16,743 bases of DNA from Desulfobacteraceae bacterium (GTDB lineage: Bacteria > Desulfobacterota > DSM-4660 > Desulfatiglandales > Desulfatiglandaceae): contig DQZA01000230.1 of NCBI GenBank assembly GCA_011042035.1, forward strand, positions 1-16,743. Reading direction: 5' to 3'. This document shows, in pieces, positions 1 through 7,153 of this stretch. A program made the position numbers and the translations under genes. A model generated the notes under the pieces. That model saw only the letters and a list, made by a program, of their open reading frames with translations, searched no databases and was not told the DNA's origin. Each line of letters opens with the position of its first letter. Position 1 is the stretch's first letter.

Positions 1-1209
1 ATAGAGATGAGAGAGGGTGTCAGGGTCGGGGTGGATGTGGAGTTCGAGAGGTTGTGCGAGGACTTTGACTACGTGTTTCTGGCAGCAGGCGCCCACAAGA
101 GCAGAAGCCTCGGTATCAGTGGTGAAACAGATAGCCCTATGGTTATTCCAGGACTCGAGTTTCTCAAGAAAGTTGCACTGGGTGAGACTCCCAAGTTAGG
201 GAAGCACATTACGGTCGTAGGGGGCGGCAATACGGCAATAGACGCAGCAAGGACGGCAGTGAGGCTAGGGGCAGAAAAGGTCATGGTTTTGTACCGAAGA
301 ACAGAGGCGGAGATGCCTGCTCATCCCGAAGAGGTGGAAGAGGCGAGGGAAGAGGGGGTAGAGTTTATATTCTTGGCTTCCCCCGAGACAGTAAAGTTTG
401 CAAGGGATGGAACGATAAAGAAATTGATTTGTGCTGAAATGGAACTGGGTGCCCCTGACGAAAGTGGCAGAAGAAGCCCTGTGAAGAAAGAGGGGGCTCG
501 GTTTAGCATGAATACGGATGCCATTATAGTGGCCATAGGAGAAGATCCATGGTTTCCTGCCTTATCTCCAAATGGGGGCGCAGCCCCCCTTGAAGTGGAT
601 GAGAGTTTACGGGTGAAGGTCATGCATCAGGGGAAGGCTGTGGTATATGCAGGTGGGGACCTAACCAGTATCCCGCATACCGTGGTTCATGCTGTGGCAT
701 CAGGCAAAAGGGCGGCCATTGCCATGGATTGCCATAGAAGAGGGGAGAACTTTGACGAAGTTTTGGGAAGGATCTCCATAGGCAATGGATCAAGCCTGAG
801 TTTTTCTCGATACCTGGGGCTAGCCCCCCTCAATCCGGTTAAGCAAGCGGCCCGTAAAGTGGTAGGAACAGATAACATTGTGTATGATTATTTTGAGAAG
901 GCACATAGAGTTTCCTCATCCGTAAGGCCTGCAGCAGAACGACGGCAAGACTTTAGGCCATACCTGAATACCCTTGATGACGCCCAGGCTGCTGCCGAAT
1001 GCCAACGTTGCATCCACTGTGGCCGATGCATTGAGTGCGACAATTGCCTTATTTTTTGCCCTGATGTGTCCATATTGCCACGGGACGAGGGGAAGTTTGG
1101 TTATGTATTTGATTATGATTATTGCAAGGGCTGTGGCATATGTTTTACAGAATGTCCCAGGTATGCCATAAGTATGGTTGATGAGGATGTTGACATTGAG
1201 GAGGGATAA
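1..1209 (+). CDS. GltD-like FAD/NAD(P) oxidoreductase with C-terminal ferredoxin domain, 2-oxoacid oxidoreductase subunit (5' end missing)
   Basis: The reading frame is open from the first base, so this is the C-terminal part of a longer protein; the first ATG at 7 is not a credible start. Residues below are counted from that ATG. A Rossmann NAD(P) site, GGGNTAIDAAR (about 72-82), followed by YRRTEAEMPA is the hallmark of the small subunit of glutamate synthase (GltD) and its relatives. A second nucleotide-binding segment, YAGGD (214-218), fits the FAD domain. The C-terminus is cysteine-rich: seven Cys between 332 and 351 ending in CPD, then CKGCGICFTECP (373-384), which suggests two [4Fe-4S] clusters. 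It stops directly before porA, so it is probably the electron-transfer subunit that passes electrons between the oxidoreductase, ferredoxin and NAD(P)H. Family assignment is firm; the electron acceptor is inferred. A gamma-subunit gene may lie upstream, outside the window. Confidence 0.87.
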   Translation: MEMREGVRVGVDVEFERLCEDFDYVFLAAGAHKSRSLGISGETDSPMVIPGLEFLKKVALGETPKLGKHITVVGGGNTAIDAARTAVRLGAEKVMVLYRRTEAEMPAHPEEVEEAREEGVEFIFLASPETVKFARDGTIKKLICAEMELGAPDESGRRSPVKKEGARFSMNTDAIIVAIGEDPWFPALSPNGGAAPLEVDESLRVKVMHQGKAVVYAGGDLTSIPHTVVHAVASGKRAAIAMDCHRRGENFDEVLGRISIGNGSSLSFSRYLGLAPLNPVKQAARKVVGTDNIVYDYFEKAHRVSSSVRPAAERRQDFRPYLNTLDDAQAAAECQRCIHCGRCIECDNCLIFCPDVSILPRDEGKFGYVFDYDYCKGCGICFTECPRYAISMVDEDVDIEEG

Positions 1210-2364
1210 TTGAGACAGGTTATAAAGGGTAATCACGCCGTATCCCATGGAGTCCGGCTTAGCAAAGTCAAGGTGATTTCTGCTTATCCTATCACGCCCC
1301 AAACGACCATCGTAGAAGAGCTTTCCGAGATGTGTGCAAGCGGGGCCTTGGATGCCAAATTCATCAAGGTAGAAAGCGAGCATTCTGCCCTTGCAGCGCT
1401 CATCGGCTCTGCCACGGCAGGTGTGCGCTCGTTCACCGCCACGAGCAGCCAGGGGCTTTTGCTCATGCACGAAGTCCTTCACTGGGTTTGTGGAGCGAGG
1501 TTGCCCATAGTTCTTGCCAATGTGAATAGGGCGGTGGGAGCTGGATGGAACATCTGGGCCGATCAGACTGATTCCATTTCCCAAAGGGACACCGGATGGA
1601 TTCAGATTTACTGCGAGTCAAATCAAGAGGTGCTCGATAGTGTAATAATGGCCTACAAGTTGGCAGAGAAGCTGATGTTGCCTGTTATGGTTTCCTATGA
1701 CGCCTTCTTTTTGAGCCACACTTCCGAGGTGGTTGACATCCCTGATCAAGACACAGTTGACCAATTTCTGCCCCCTTTTGAGCCACCGCATAAGGTTGAC
1801 TTTGCTGACCCCAGAATGTTTGGAGGCATGATAGGGCCCGAAATATACTATGAAGAGAGGTACTGCATACATAAGGACGCAATGGCTGCCATCAAGACTT
1901 ATAGTGAGATTTGCCAGCAGTTCCAAGAGGCCTTTGGAAGAGAATATGCCTTGGCCGAGTCTTACATGGTCGACGATGCCGAAATCATTGTGGTGACAGC
2001 CGGTACCATTACATCTGTGGCGCGGATAGCTGTGCGTAAGGCGCGCGAAAAAGGCATAAAGCTGGGCCTGATGAAGCTAAGGCTTTTTAGGCCCGTACCC
2101 TATGAGCTTTGGAGGGGGATTCTTGGGGGTGTGAACAAGGTAGTGGTTATCGATAGAAACCTCATCGGAGGGGTAGGGGGAGCCTTCGTCAGTGAGATTC
2201 GCTCAGCCCTGTTCCCTCTTGAGAAGAGACCCGTTGTTTACTCTGCCATAGCCGGGTTAGGTGGACGCGACGTCACCCCTGCAGATGTTCTGGGTATCGT
2301 GGAACATGTGGCAAGCGGGAAGGCTGACGTGGATACCCCCATCTTCTGGGGCCTTAAGGAATAG
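1210..2364 (+). CDS. porA: Pyruvate (2-oxoacid):ferredoxin oxidoreductase, alpha subunit
   Basis: A 384-residue protein with the typical alpha-subunit layout. YPITPQTTI (26-34) is the pyrimidine-binding motif of the pyruvate:ferredoxin oxidoreductase family, followed by the ESEHSA stretch (55-60) near the thiamine diphosphate site. The C-terminal part (from about residue 240) resembles a transketolase C-terminal-like domain. With the beta subunit it would decarboxylate a 2-oxoacid and CoA to acyl-CoA and CO2, reducing ferredoxin in the cytoplasm. The start is TTG, directly after the stop of the upstream flavoprotein. GAGGAGGG (1198-1205) lies 4 nt ahead of it, so translation is probably coupled. 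Pyruvate is the most common substrate, but 2-oxoglutarate or a branched or aryl 2-oxoacid cannot be excluded from sequence alone. Confidence 0.9.
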   Translation: MRQVIKGNHAVSHGVRLSKVKVISAYPITPQTTIVEELSEMCASGALDAKFIKVESEHSALAALIGSATAGVRSFTATSSQGLLLMHEVLHWVCGARLPIVLANVNRAVGAGWNIWADQTDSISQRDTGWIQIYCESNQEVLDSVIMAYKLAEKLMLPVMVSYDAFFLSHTSEVVDIPDQDTVDQFLPPFEPPHKVDFADPRMFGGMIGPEIYYEERYCIHKDAMAAIKTYSEICQQFQEAFGREYALAESYMVDDAEIIVVTAGTITSVARIAVRKAREKGIKLGLMKLRLFRPVPYELWRGILGGVNKVVVIDRNLIGGVGGAFVSEIRSALFPLEKRPVVYSAIAGLGGRDVTPADVLGIVEHVASGKADVDTPIFWGLKE

Positions 2365-2402
2365 TGGAGTCTTAGAGGTTTCTTTTTAGCTAGGAGTTGG
2401 AG

Positions 2403-3305
2403 ATGCAAAGATTTATCAATCTATCCGAGGAAATGAGAAAAGGACCCGATCTGGTTACACCGGGCCTCTTGTCCTGCCAGGGTTGCGGCACAGCACTGGC
2501 CATGAAGTTGGCCCTCAAAGGGCTAGGAGAAAGGACCGTTGTGGTAATTCCGGCGTGTTGTTGGAGCATCATAATAGGGACGTATCCCCATTCCACCTTG
2601 AATGTTCCGGTGGTGCACGTTCCCTTTGAGACTGCAGCAGTGGCAGCTTCTGGTGTGAGAGCGGGATTGGATGTAAGAGGGGAAGAGGATGTTACCGTAA
2701 TGGCCTGGGCAGGTGATGGAGGCACCTTCGACATTGGGCTGCAGTCTTTATCTGGCGCTGCTGAAAGGAACGAGGACATCTTGTATGTGTGCTATGATAA
2801 CGAGGCCTATATGAATACGGGTATACAAAGATCAAGTGCCACACCTGTTGGAGCGTGGACCACAACCACTCCTGGCGGATCCCTCAAGCAAGAGCCCAAA
2901 AAGGACATGGAAGGCATAATGTTGGCCCATGGAATCCCATACGTGGCTACCGCCTCTGTCGCCTATCCTGATGATTTTTTCGAAAAATTCAAAAAGGCAA
3001 AGGGCATAAAAGGCACTAGATTTATCCATATCCTGTCCCCATGTCCGCCGGGGTGGAGAATAGATTCAGCAAAATCCATCCAAGTAACACGTATGGCTAC
3101 CCAGTGCTGCATTTTCCCCTTGTATGAGGTAGAGGCCGGCATTACAAGGGTGACCGTGAGGCCTGAGGAGGTGATTCCTGTTTCACGGTATCTCCGGTCT
3201 CAGGGCCGGTTTCGTGAAATGGGTGAGGACACGATGGAACTGGTACAGGTGCTTACCGAGCAAAGATGGAACAGTCTATTGGAAAGGGAAACAAGTACAA
3301 AATAG
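2403..3305 (+). CDS. porB: Pyruvate (2-oxoacid):ferredoxin oxidoreductase, beta subunit
   Basis: A 300-residue thiamine diphosphate-binding subunit. CQGCG (25-29), Cys53 and Cys214 (SPCPPGW) are the expected ligands of the proximal [4Fe-4S] cluster. GDGGTFDIG (104-112) and YDNEAYMNTG (131-140) form the Mg-thiamine diphosphate motif. I place the start at ATG 2403 because AGGAG (2392-2396) is 6 nt upstream; an in-frame TTG at 2397 would abut that site. It follows porA after 38 nt and is the last gene of this operon in the window. With PorA it forms the catalytic core that oxidatively decarboxylates a 2-oxoacid. The reported length is normal for separate beta subunits. No gamma subunit is visible here. 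Confidence 0.9.
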   Translation: MQRFINLSEEMRKGPDLVTPGLLSCQGCGTALAMKLALKGLGERTVVVIPACCWSIIIGTYPHSTLNVPVVHVPFETAAVAASGVRAGLDVRGEEDVTVMAWAGDGGTFDIGLQSLSGAAERNEDILYVCYDNEAYMNTGIQRSSATPVGAWTTTTPGGSLKQEPKKDMEGIMLAHGIPYVATASVAYPDDFFEKFKKAKGIKGTRFIHILSPCPPGWRIDSAKSIQVTRMATQCCIFPLYEVEAGITRVTVRPEEVIPVSRYLRSQGRFREMGEDTMELVQVLTEQRWNSLLERETSTK

Positions 3306-3315
3306 CACCTTCGTG

Positions 3316-3334
3316 GAGGGAACATGGATCCCTC
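3316..3334 (+). terminator. Hairpin just after porB, possible weak terminator
   Basis: GAGGGA (3316-3321) and TCCCTC (3329-3334) are perfect inverted repeats with a 7-nt loop, 10 nt after the porB stop. No T-tract follows, so a classic intrinsic terminator is not shown; it may be an mRNA 3'-end stabilising hairpin or chance. The rest of 3306-3474 has no gene. Confidence 0.28.
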
Positions 3335-3401
3335 GTTCTACTACATGCAGCATAGATAAATTACCTTGGGAAACTGCCATTCTCATCTCAAGTCCTTTTT
3401 C

Positions 3402-3431
3402 TTGACCCCAAGTCTTGTCCCCGTGTATATC
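3402..3431 (+). promoter_or_regulatory. Possible sigma70-type promoter before the brkB-mla operon
   Basis: TTGACC (3402-3407) and TATATC (3426-3431) are separated by 18 nt and would start transcription about 40 nt before the GTG of the membrane-protein gene. The match is reasonable for a housekeeping promoter but was found by eye, without a genome-specific model. Confidence 0.3.
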
Positions 3432-3474
3432 CATCCTAAGAAAAGATGTTTTTGGATCAACAAGAGGGGATTTC

Positions 3475-4797
3475 GTGAAAGCCCAACGCATCCTACTGTT
3501 TTTTAAGTCAGATGTGTGGCGCATCCAAGAAAACGAGCTGCCTAGAATAAAGGCTCTTTTGTTACGCCTTGTCAGGATTGTGCTCCTTTCGTTCCGCGGC
3601 ATACTTGAAGACAAGTGCCAGCTTAGAGCCTCGGCCCTTACCTTTTATTCAGTATTGTCCCTTGTTCCGGTTTTGGCAATGCTCTTCGGAATAGCCAAGG
3701 GATTTGGGGTAGAAAAGTTGCTTCAGAAGCAGCTTGTCCAGAATCTGGAAGCACAGCAGCAGGTCATAACAAGGGTAATCAATTTTGCAACAACTTTGCT
3801 GGAGAATACCCGGGGTGGGCTGATGGTTGGTGCAGGCCTTCTATTTCTTTTTTGGACAACGCTGAATGTTCTGTCAAACATTGAAGATGCATTTAATGAA
3901 ATATGGGGTGTCAAGAGGGCCAGGACAATAACCAGGAAGGTGATTGACTACCTCGCTTTGACCCTGATAGGTCCCTTTTTAGTGGTTTTATCAGCCACTC
4001 TTACAATGATGGTAACGGGTGAGATCAAGGGTCTCGTACACCGATTCGCTATCCTTGATGCGGTAGGCCCTGCGGTAATGCTTCCGCTAAAGCTGGCCCC
4101 TTATGCTGTGTTATGGATTCTTTTTATCTTTATTTACAGCTTCATGCCCAACACTAAGGTAAGGACCGGTTCTGCAATTTTGGGGGGTATTATTGCCGGC
4201 ACTCTTTTTCAGATATTTCAATGGGTGTATATAAGTTTTCAAATCGGCGTTGCGCGCTACAATGCCATTTACGGTAGCTTTGCTGCGCTTCCACTTTTTC
4301 TTATTTGGTTAAATTGGAGTTGGCTTATCGTACTTTACGGGGCCGAGGTTTCCTTCGCACATCAAAACGTTAGAGCCTTTGAGCTTGAAAAAGACTGGTC
4401 GAAGGTGAGTTTTTATCGCAAAAAGGTGCTTGCGATAGCCATAGTCCACCACTTGATAGGGCTGTTTGCCAAGGGGGGTGGAAAGAGCGATGAGATGGGA
4501 ATATCAAGGTCCTTGGGTGTTCCCCTGCGGCCCGTAATGGACATCCTGTCAGATCTTGTCAGGGCGGGGGTGGTCTCCCGTGTAACCCTGGAAAAGGAGA
4601 AGGGGGAATATTATCAACCCGGGATGGATCCTGACACTATTACAATAAAAAGGATCATGGATGCCATGGAGCACAGTGGCACTGAGAAAATTCCCGTTGA
4701 AACATCGCCTGTAATCCAAAGAATAGAGGAAGCCCTAAGAGATATTGAAAAGTCTATTGATTCGTCATCTGCCAATCTGAAGCTGAAGGATATTTGA
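3475..4797 (+). CDS. BrkB/YihY (UPF0761) family inner-membrane protein with C-terminal winged-helix-like domain
   Basis: About 440 residues. The conserved family segment LRASALTFYSVLSLVPVLA (about 50-68) opens a multi-helix membrane domain, with hydrophobic stretches to about residue 310 including ALPLFLIWLNWSWLIVLYGAE. The cytoplasmic C-terminus (about 340-440) holds MGISRSLGVPLRPVMDILSDL followed by a strand pair, which looks like an Rrf2/winged-helix fold, then a charged helical tail. I prefer GTG 3475 because AGAGGGGA (3463-3470) lies 4 nt upstream; an in-frame TTG at 3415 has no ribosome site and would add 20 atypical residues. The family was long called ribonuclease BN by mistake; its biochemical role is unsettled. 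The relative YhjD has been linked genetically to lipid A precursor export. Its place ahead of the mla genes suggests an envelope-lipid role (inference). Confidence 0.85.
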   Translation: MKAQRILLFFKSDVWRIQENELPRIKALLLRLVRIVLLSFRGILEDKCQLRASALTFYSVLSLVPVLAMLFGIAKGFGVEKLLQKQLVQNLEAQQQVITRVINFATTLLENTRGGLMVGAGLLFLFWTTLNVLSNIEDAFNEIWGVKRARTITRKVIDYLALTLIGPFLVVLSATLTMMVTGEIKGLVHRFAILDAVGPAVMLPLKLAPYAVLWILFIFIYSFMPNTKVRTGSAILGGIIAGTLFQIFQWVYISFQIGVARYNAIYGSFAALPLFLIWLNWSWLIVLYGAEVSFAHQNVRAFELEKDWSKVSFYRKKVLAIAIVHHLIGLFAKGGGKSDEMGISRSLGVPLRPVMDILSDLVRAGVVSRVTLEKEKGEYYQPGMDPDTITIKRIMDAMEHSGTEKIPVETSPVIQRIEEALRDIEKSIDSSSANLKLKDI

Positions 4798-4915
4798 CGA
4801 AATAAGGAATACGTGCTAGCAATATAGTTTTTTGAATATTTTGAGAATTTTTCCGGATAGATCCTTGGTAGACCATATAAAGCAAATTTCGGCGCATAGT
4901 CTAATGTACCGTACT

Positions 4916-5695
4916 ATGGAATGGATAAGACAGATTGGCGCATACACTTTAGAGTCAATAAGGCGAATGGGCCTGATGGGGCTCTTTTTATTAAACGGGT
5001 TTCTTTATTGTGTGGTCCCCCCTATAAAATTTGGTCGAATTGTAAAGCAAATCCATTTCATCGGTTTGCAGTCAATGGTGGTTATTCTCCTTACTGGATT
5101 GTTTGCAGGGATGGTTCTGGGTTTCCAGGGGTATTACAGCCTGAGCAGGTTTGGGTCTGATGCGTTCCTAGGCCCTATGGTAGGCCTTGCCCTTATAAAG
5201 GAACTGGGGCCTGTCTTGTCCGCGTTAATGGTGACGGGAAGGGCGGGATCTGCAGTGGCAGCCGAGATAGGAATCATGAGGATAAGCGAGCAAATTGATG
5301 CACTTGACCTGATGGGTCTTAATCCTTATCGATATCTAATTGCACCCAATATTCTGGCTGGCATGATATCCATGCCACTGCTGACCGCTATCTTTGATGT
5401 GGTAGGCATTTTTGGTGGATATCTCATTGGAGTGAAGCTGCTCGGGGTGAGTTCGGGGGTCTACTTTGGAGAGATGAGCCATTATGTTGAAATGGCCGAT
5501 GTACTTGAAGGGATATATAAATCCTTGAGTTTTGGTGTAATCATCTCGTGGGTATGCACCTTCAAAGGCTATTACACTGGTATTTTGACGGGTTTTGGCG
5601 CTGAAGGGGTGAGTAAGGCTACAACCCAGGCGGTGGTAACGTCTTCAGTGCTCATCCTGGTGTGGGATTATTTCATGACTTCTGCACTCTTTTAG
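4916..5695 (+). CDS. mlaE: MlaE-type ABC transporter permease (phospholipid transport)
   Basis: Polytopic inner-membrane permease of the Mla/MCE transporter class. The family motif EQIDALDLMGLNP follows a glycine-rich membrane helix (GRAGSAVAAEIG), and the C-terminus has the usual ATTQAVVTSS segment. The start is uncertain: no clear ribosome site is present. ATG 4916 gives 259 residues, and its N-terminus lines up with the start of the E. coli protein (about 260 residues) as I recall that sequence. In-frame alternatives are ATG 4904 and TTG 4832, the latter giving 287 residues. It would form the membrane channel part of the MlaFED complex that moves phospholipids between inner membrane and periplasm. 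It follows the BrkB-like gene by a short gap and is separated from mlaF by a repeat array. Confidence 0.9.
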   Translation: MEWIRQIGAYTLESIRRMGLMGLFLLNGFLYCVVPPIKFGRIVKQIHFIGLQSMVVILLTGLFAGMVLGFQGYYSLSRFGSDAFLGPMVGLALIKELGPVLSALMVTGRAGSAVAAEIGIMRISEQIDALDLMGLNPYRYLIAPNILAGMISMPLLTAIFDVVGIFGGYLIGVKLLGVSSGVYFGEMSHYVEMADVLEGIYKSLSFGVIISWVCTFKGYYTGILTGFGAEGVSKATTQAVVTSSVLILVWDYFMTSALF

Positions 5696-5701
5696 TGATA
5701 G

Positions 5702-5855
5702 TGAGGACAAACCGGGGACCCAACCGAAGGTTGGGGAGTCCGAATGAAATGAGGACAAACCGGGGACCCAACCGAAGGTTGCCTGCCCGCTGGTCAGGCG
5801 GGCCTGCTGAAGTATCGGCGCAGGCAGGGTTGGGGAGTCCAGGTGAAACGAGGAC
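5702..5855 (+). repeat. 48-bp tandem repeat between mlaE and mlaF, second copy interrupted
   Basis: Copy 1 is 5702-5749. Copy 2 is 5750-5780 joined to 5832-5848, with three substitutions in its last eight bases; a third unit begins as CGAGGAC (5849-5855), right before the mlaF start. Each unit contains a hairpin: in copy 1, GGAC-CCAACC (5716-5725), loop GAA, GGTTGG (5729-5734), then GTCC (5738-5741) after a 3-nt bulge. The repeat begins 6 nt after the mlaE stop. Unit length is a multiple of three, so a frame running into mlaF stays open. It looks like a dispersed intergenic palindromic repeat family (inference; other copies are needed to show it). Confidence 0.85.
5781..5831 (+). mobile_element. 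51-bp palindromic insertion (REP/MITE-like) within repeat copy 2
   Basis: Compared with copy 1, copy 2 carries 51 extra bases. They are flanked by the 5-bp direct repeat GGTTG (5777-5781 and 5828-5832), consistent with target-site duplication. The inserted core starts with CCTGCC (5782-5787), and the inverted GGCAGG (5823-5828) lies at its end. Two hairpins lie inside: GCCCGC/GCGGGC (5785-5790 with 5798-5803, 7-nt loop) and GCCTGC/GCAGGC (5802-5807 with 5820-5825, 12-nt loop). It is too short to encode a protein, so it would be a non-autonomous element moved in trans. Slippage or recombination is an alternative origin. Confidence 0.7.
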
Positions 5856-5856
5856 G

Positions 5857-6576
5857 ATGATTAAGGTCGAAAATCTCTGCAAGTCCTTTGATGGTCATAC
5901 AGTGCTTGATGGCATTTCCTTTGAAATTTCCAAAGGGGAGGTGGTTGCCCTTATTGGTGGAAGCGGGGGAGGAAAAAGCGTATTACTAAAGCATGTGGCA
6001 GGGTTAATGCAACCAGACAGCGGCAGAGTAGTAATTGATGGGGCGGACTTGAGGAACATAAAACGCGAGGAATTACGACGCTTGAGAGACCGCCTCGGGT
6101 TCTTGTTCCAGGGAGGTGCCCTTTTTGACTCAATGACGGTATATGAAAATGTGGCTTTTCCTTTAAGAGAAAAGAGCAAAATGAAGGAGCAAGAGATTCG
6201 CTCCAGGGTACTAAAAGAACTGGAATCTGTTGGTCTAAAAGGGGCAGAAGACAAATACCCCTCCCAGATTAGTGGAGGAATGGTCAAACGTGCTGCCCTA
6301 GCACGGGCCTTGGTACTGGATCCGGAGATCATGTTGTTTGATGAGCCTACCACGGGCCTAGACCCGGTAATTGGGCAGGCAATATTAGAGCTTATTGATT
6401 CGTGTCACAAGAATATATCATTTACGGGGATAGTGGTAACCCACGAAATTCCCAGGATTTTTCGATTCGTGGACCGAGTATTGATGATATACGAGGGTAA
6501 ACTGAGGGTAGACGCTTCCCCTGATGGACTAATGCGGTCAGATGACCCGGTGGTAAGGACATTTCTGGGTGAATAA
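5857..6576 (+). CDS. mlaF: MlaF-type ABC transporter ATPase (phospholipid transport)
   Basis: A 239-residue ATPase with all ABC motifs: Walker A GGSGGGKS (34-41), Q-loop Gln85 in FLFQGGALFDS, signature ISGGM (138-142), Walker B IMLFDE (158-163) and switch His196. The FQGGALFDS segment is typical of MlaF/Ttg2A-type ATPases. It energises the MlaE permease on the cytoplasmic face. ATG 5857 is chosen because the protein then starts with the normal MIKVENL strand. The ribosome site GAGG (5850-5853) is only 3 nt away and lies inside the upstream repeat. The frame is open further back to GTG 5695 and GTG 5662 through the repeats, which would add a basic, low-complexity N-terminus; I consider that unlikely but untested. 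Confidence 0.93.
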   Translation: MIKVENLCKSFDGHTVLDGISFEISKGEVVALIGGSGGGKSVLLKHVAGLMQPDSGRVVIDGADLRNIKREELRRLRDRLGFLFQGGALFDSMTVYENVAFPLREKSKMKEQEIRSRVLKELESVGLKGAEDKYPSQISGGMVKRAALARALVLDPEIMLFDEPTTGLDPVIGQAILELIDSCHKNISFTGIVVTHEIPRIFRFVDRVLMIYEGKLRVDASPDGLMRSDDPVVRTFLGE

Positions 6577-6625
6577 AAGACCATGTTTATTAGTAAGGCG
6601 TAATAATATCCAGTGAGGTATGAAC

Positions 6626-7069
6626 ATGAGGCGATTTGATATTGAAATTGCTGTTGGACTATTTGTATTGGCGGGTATCCTGTGTCTTGCGTATCTATCC
6701 GTCAAATTAGGGAAGATGGAAATGATTAGAGGAGGCGGGTACCAAATAGAGGCCATATTCTCAAATAGCGGTGGCTTGAAAAACGGTGCCTCGGTTGTAA
6801 TATCAGGAGTAGAAGTGGGTAGAGTAAAAAGTATTGGCCTTGACACGGACTATCAAGCAGAGGTGGTCATGGTCTTACCCCAGAATATAAAAATTCAAGA
6901 AGATGCCATCGCTTCGATCAAGACAAAAGGACTCATTGGAGAAAAATATGTAGAGATTACGCCAGGGGCATCTGATATTGTATTAAAGGCGGGCGACCGC
7001 ATAAGGGACACCCAGCCGGCTGTGGACCTGGAGCAGTTAATTTCTAGTTTCGTGTTCGGCAAGCTGTAA
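6626..7069 (+). CDS. mlaD: MlaD-type MCE-domain protein (phospholipid transport)
   Basis: About 147 residues: one N-terminal membrane helix (roughly 7-27), then a single MCE domain in the periplasm, with the typical stretch SGVEVGRVKSIGLD and the segment TKGLIGEKYVEITPG. It ends in the hydrophobic DLEQLISSFVFGKL, where MlaD proteins carry the helix that lines the hexameric pore. ATG 6626 fits best because GAGG (6615-6618) is 7 nt upstream; ATG 6620 is only 1 nt from it. It binds and passes phospholipid between MlaFE and the periplasmic carrier MlaC. Length is shorter than the E. coli protein (about 183 residues), which has a longer tail; otherwise it looks intact. Confidence 0.9.
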   Translation: MRRFDIEIAVGLFVLAGILCLAYLSVKLGKMEMIRGGGYQIEAIFSNSGGLKNGASVVISGVEVGRVKSIGLDTDYQAEVVMVLPQNIKIQEDAIASIKTKGLIGEKYVEITPGASDIVLKAGDRIRDTQPAVDLEQLISSFVFGKL

Positions 7070-7153
7070 AGGAGATTGGGGACACCGCTTATTGGAAAGG
7101 ACATTGCCGAGCAGGAAGGAACATCTTGATTAAGGGAATTCGGGAGGACGCCC

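Noticed and set aside
916..1584. 222-codon minus-strand open frame across the end of the flavoprotein gene and porA
   Set aside because: It lies fully opposite two clearly identified genes, has no ribosome site and no recognisable protein features.
4832..4915. TTG 4832 as the mlaE start
   Set aside because: It has no ribosome site and adds 28 residues beyond the usual family start; ATG 4916 matches the usual length better, though it also lacks a clear ribosome site.
5702..5855. CRISPR array reading of the repeats between mlaE and mlaF
   Set aside because: Units are directly adjacent without unique spacers, only two copies exist, and the extra 51 bp is palindromic with a flanking duplication, not spacer-like.
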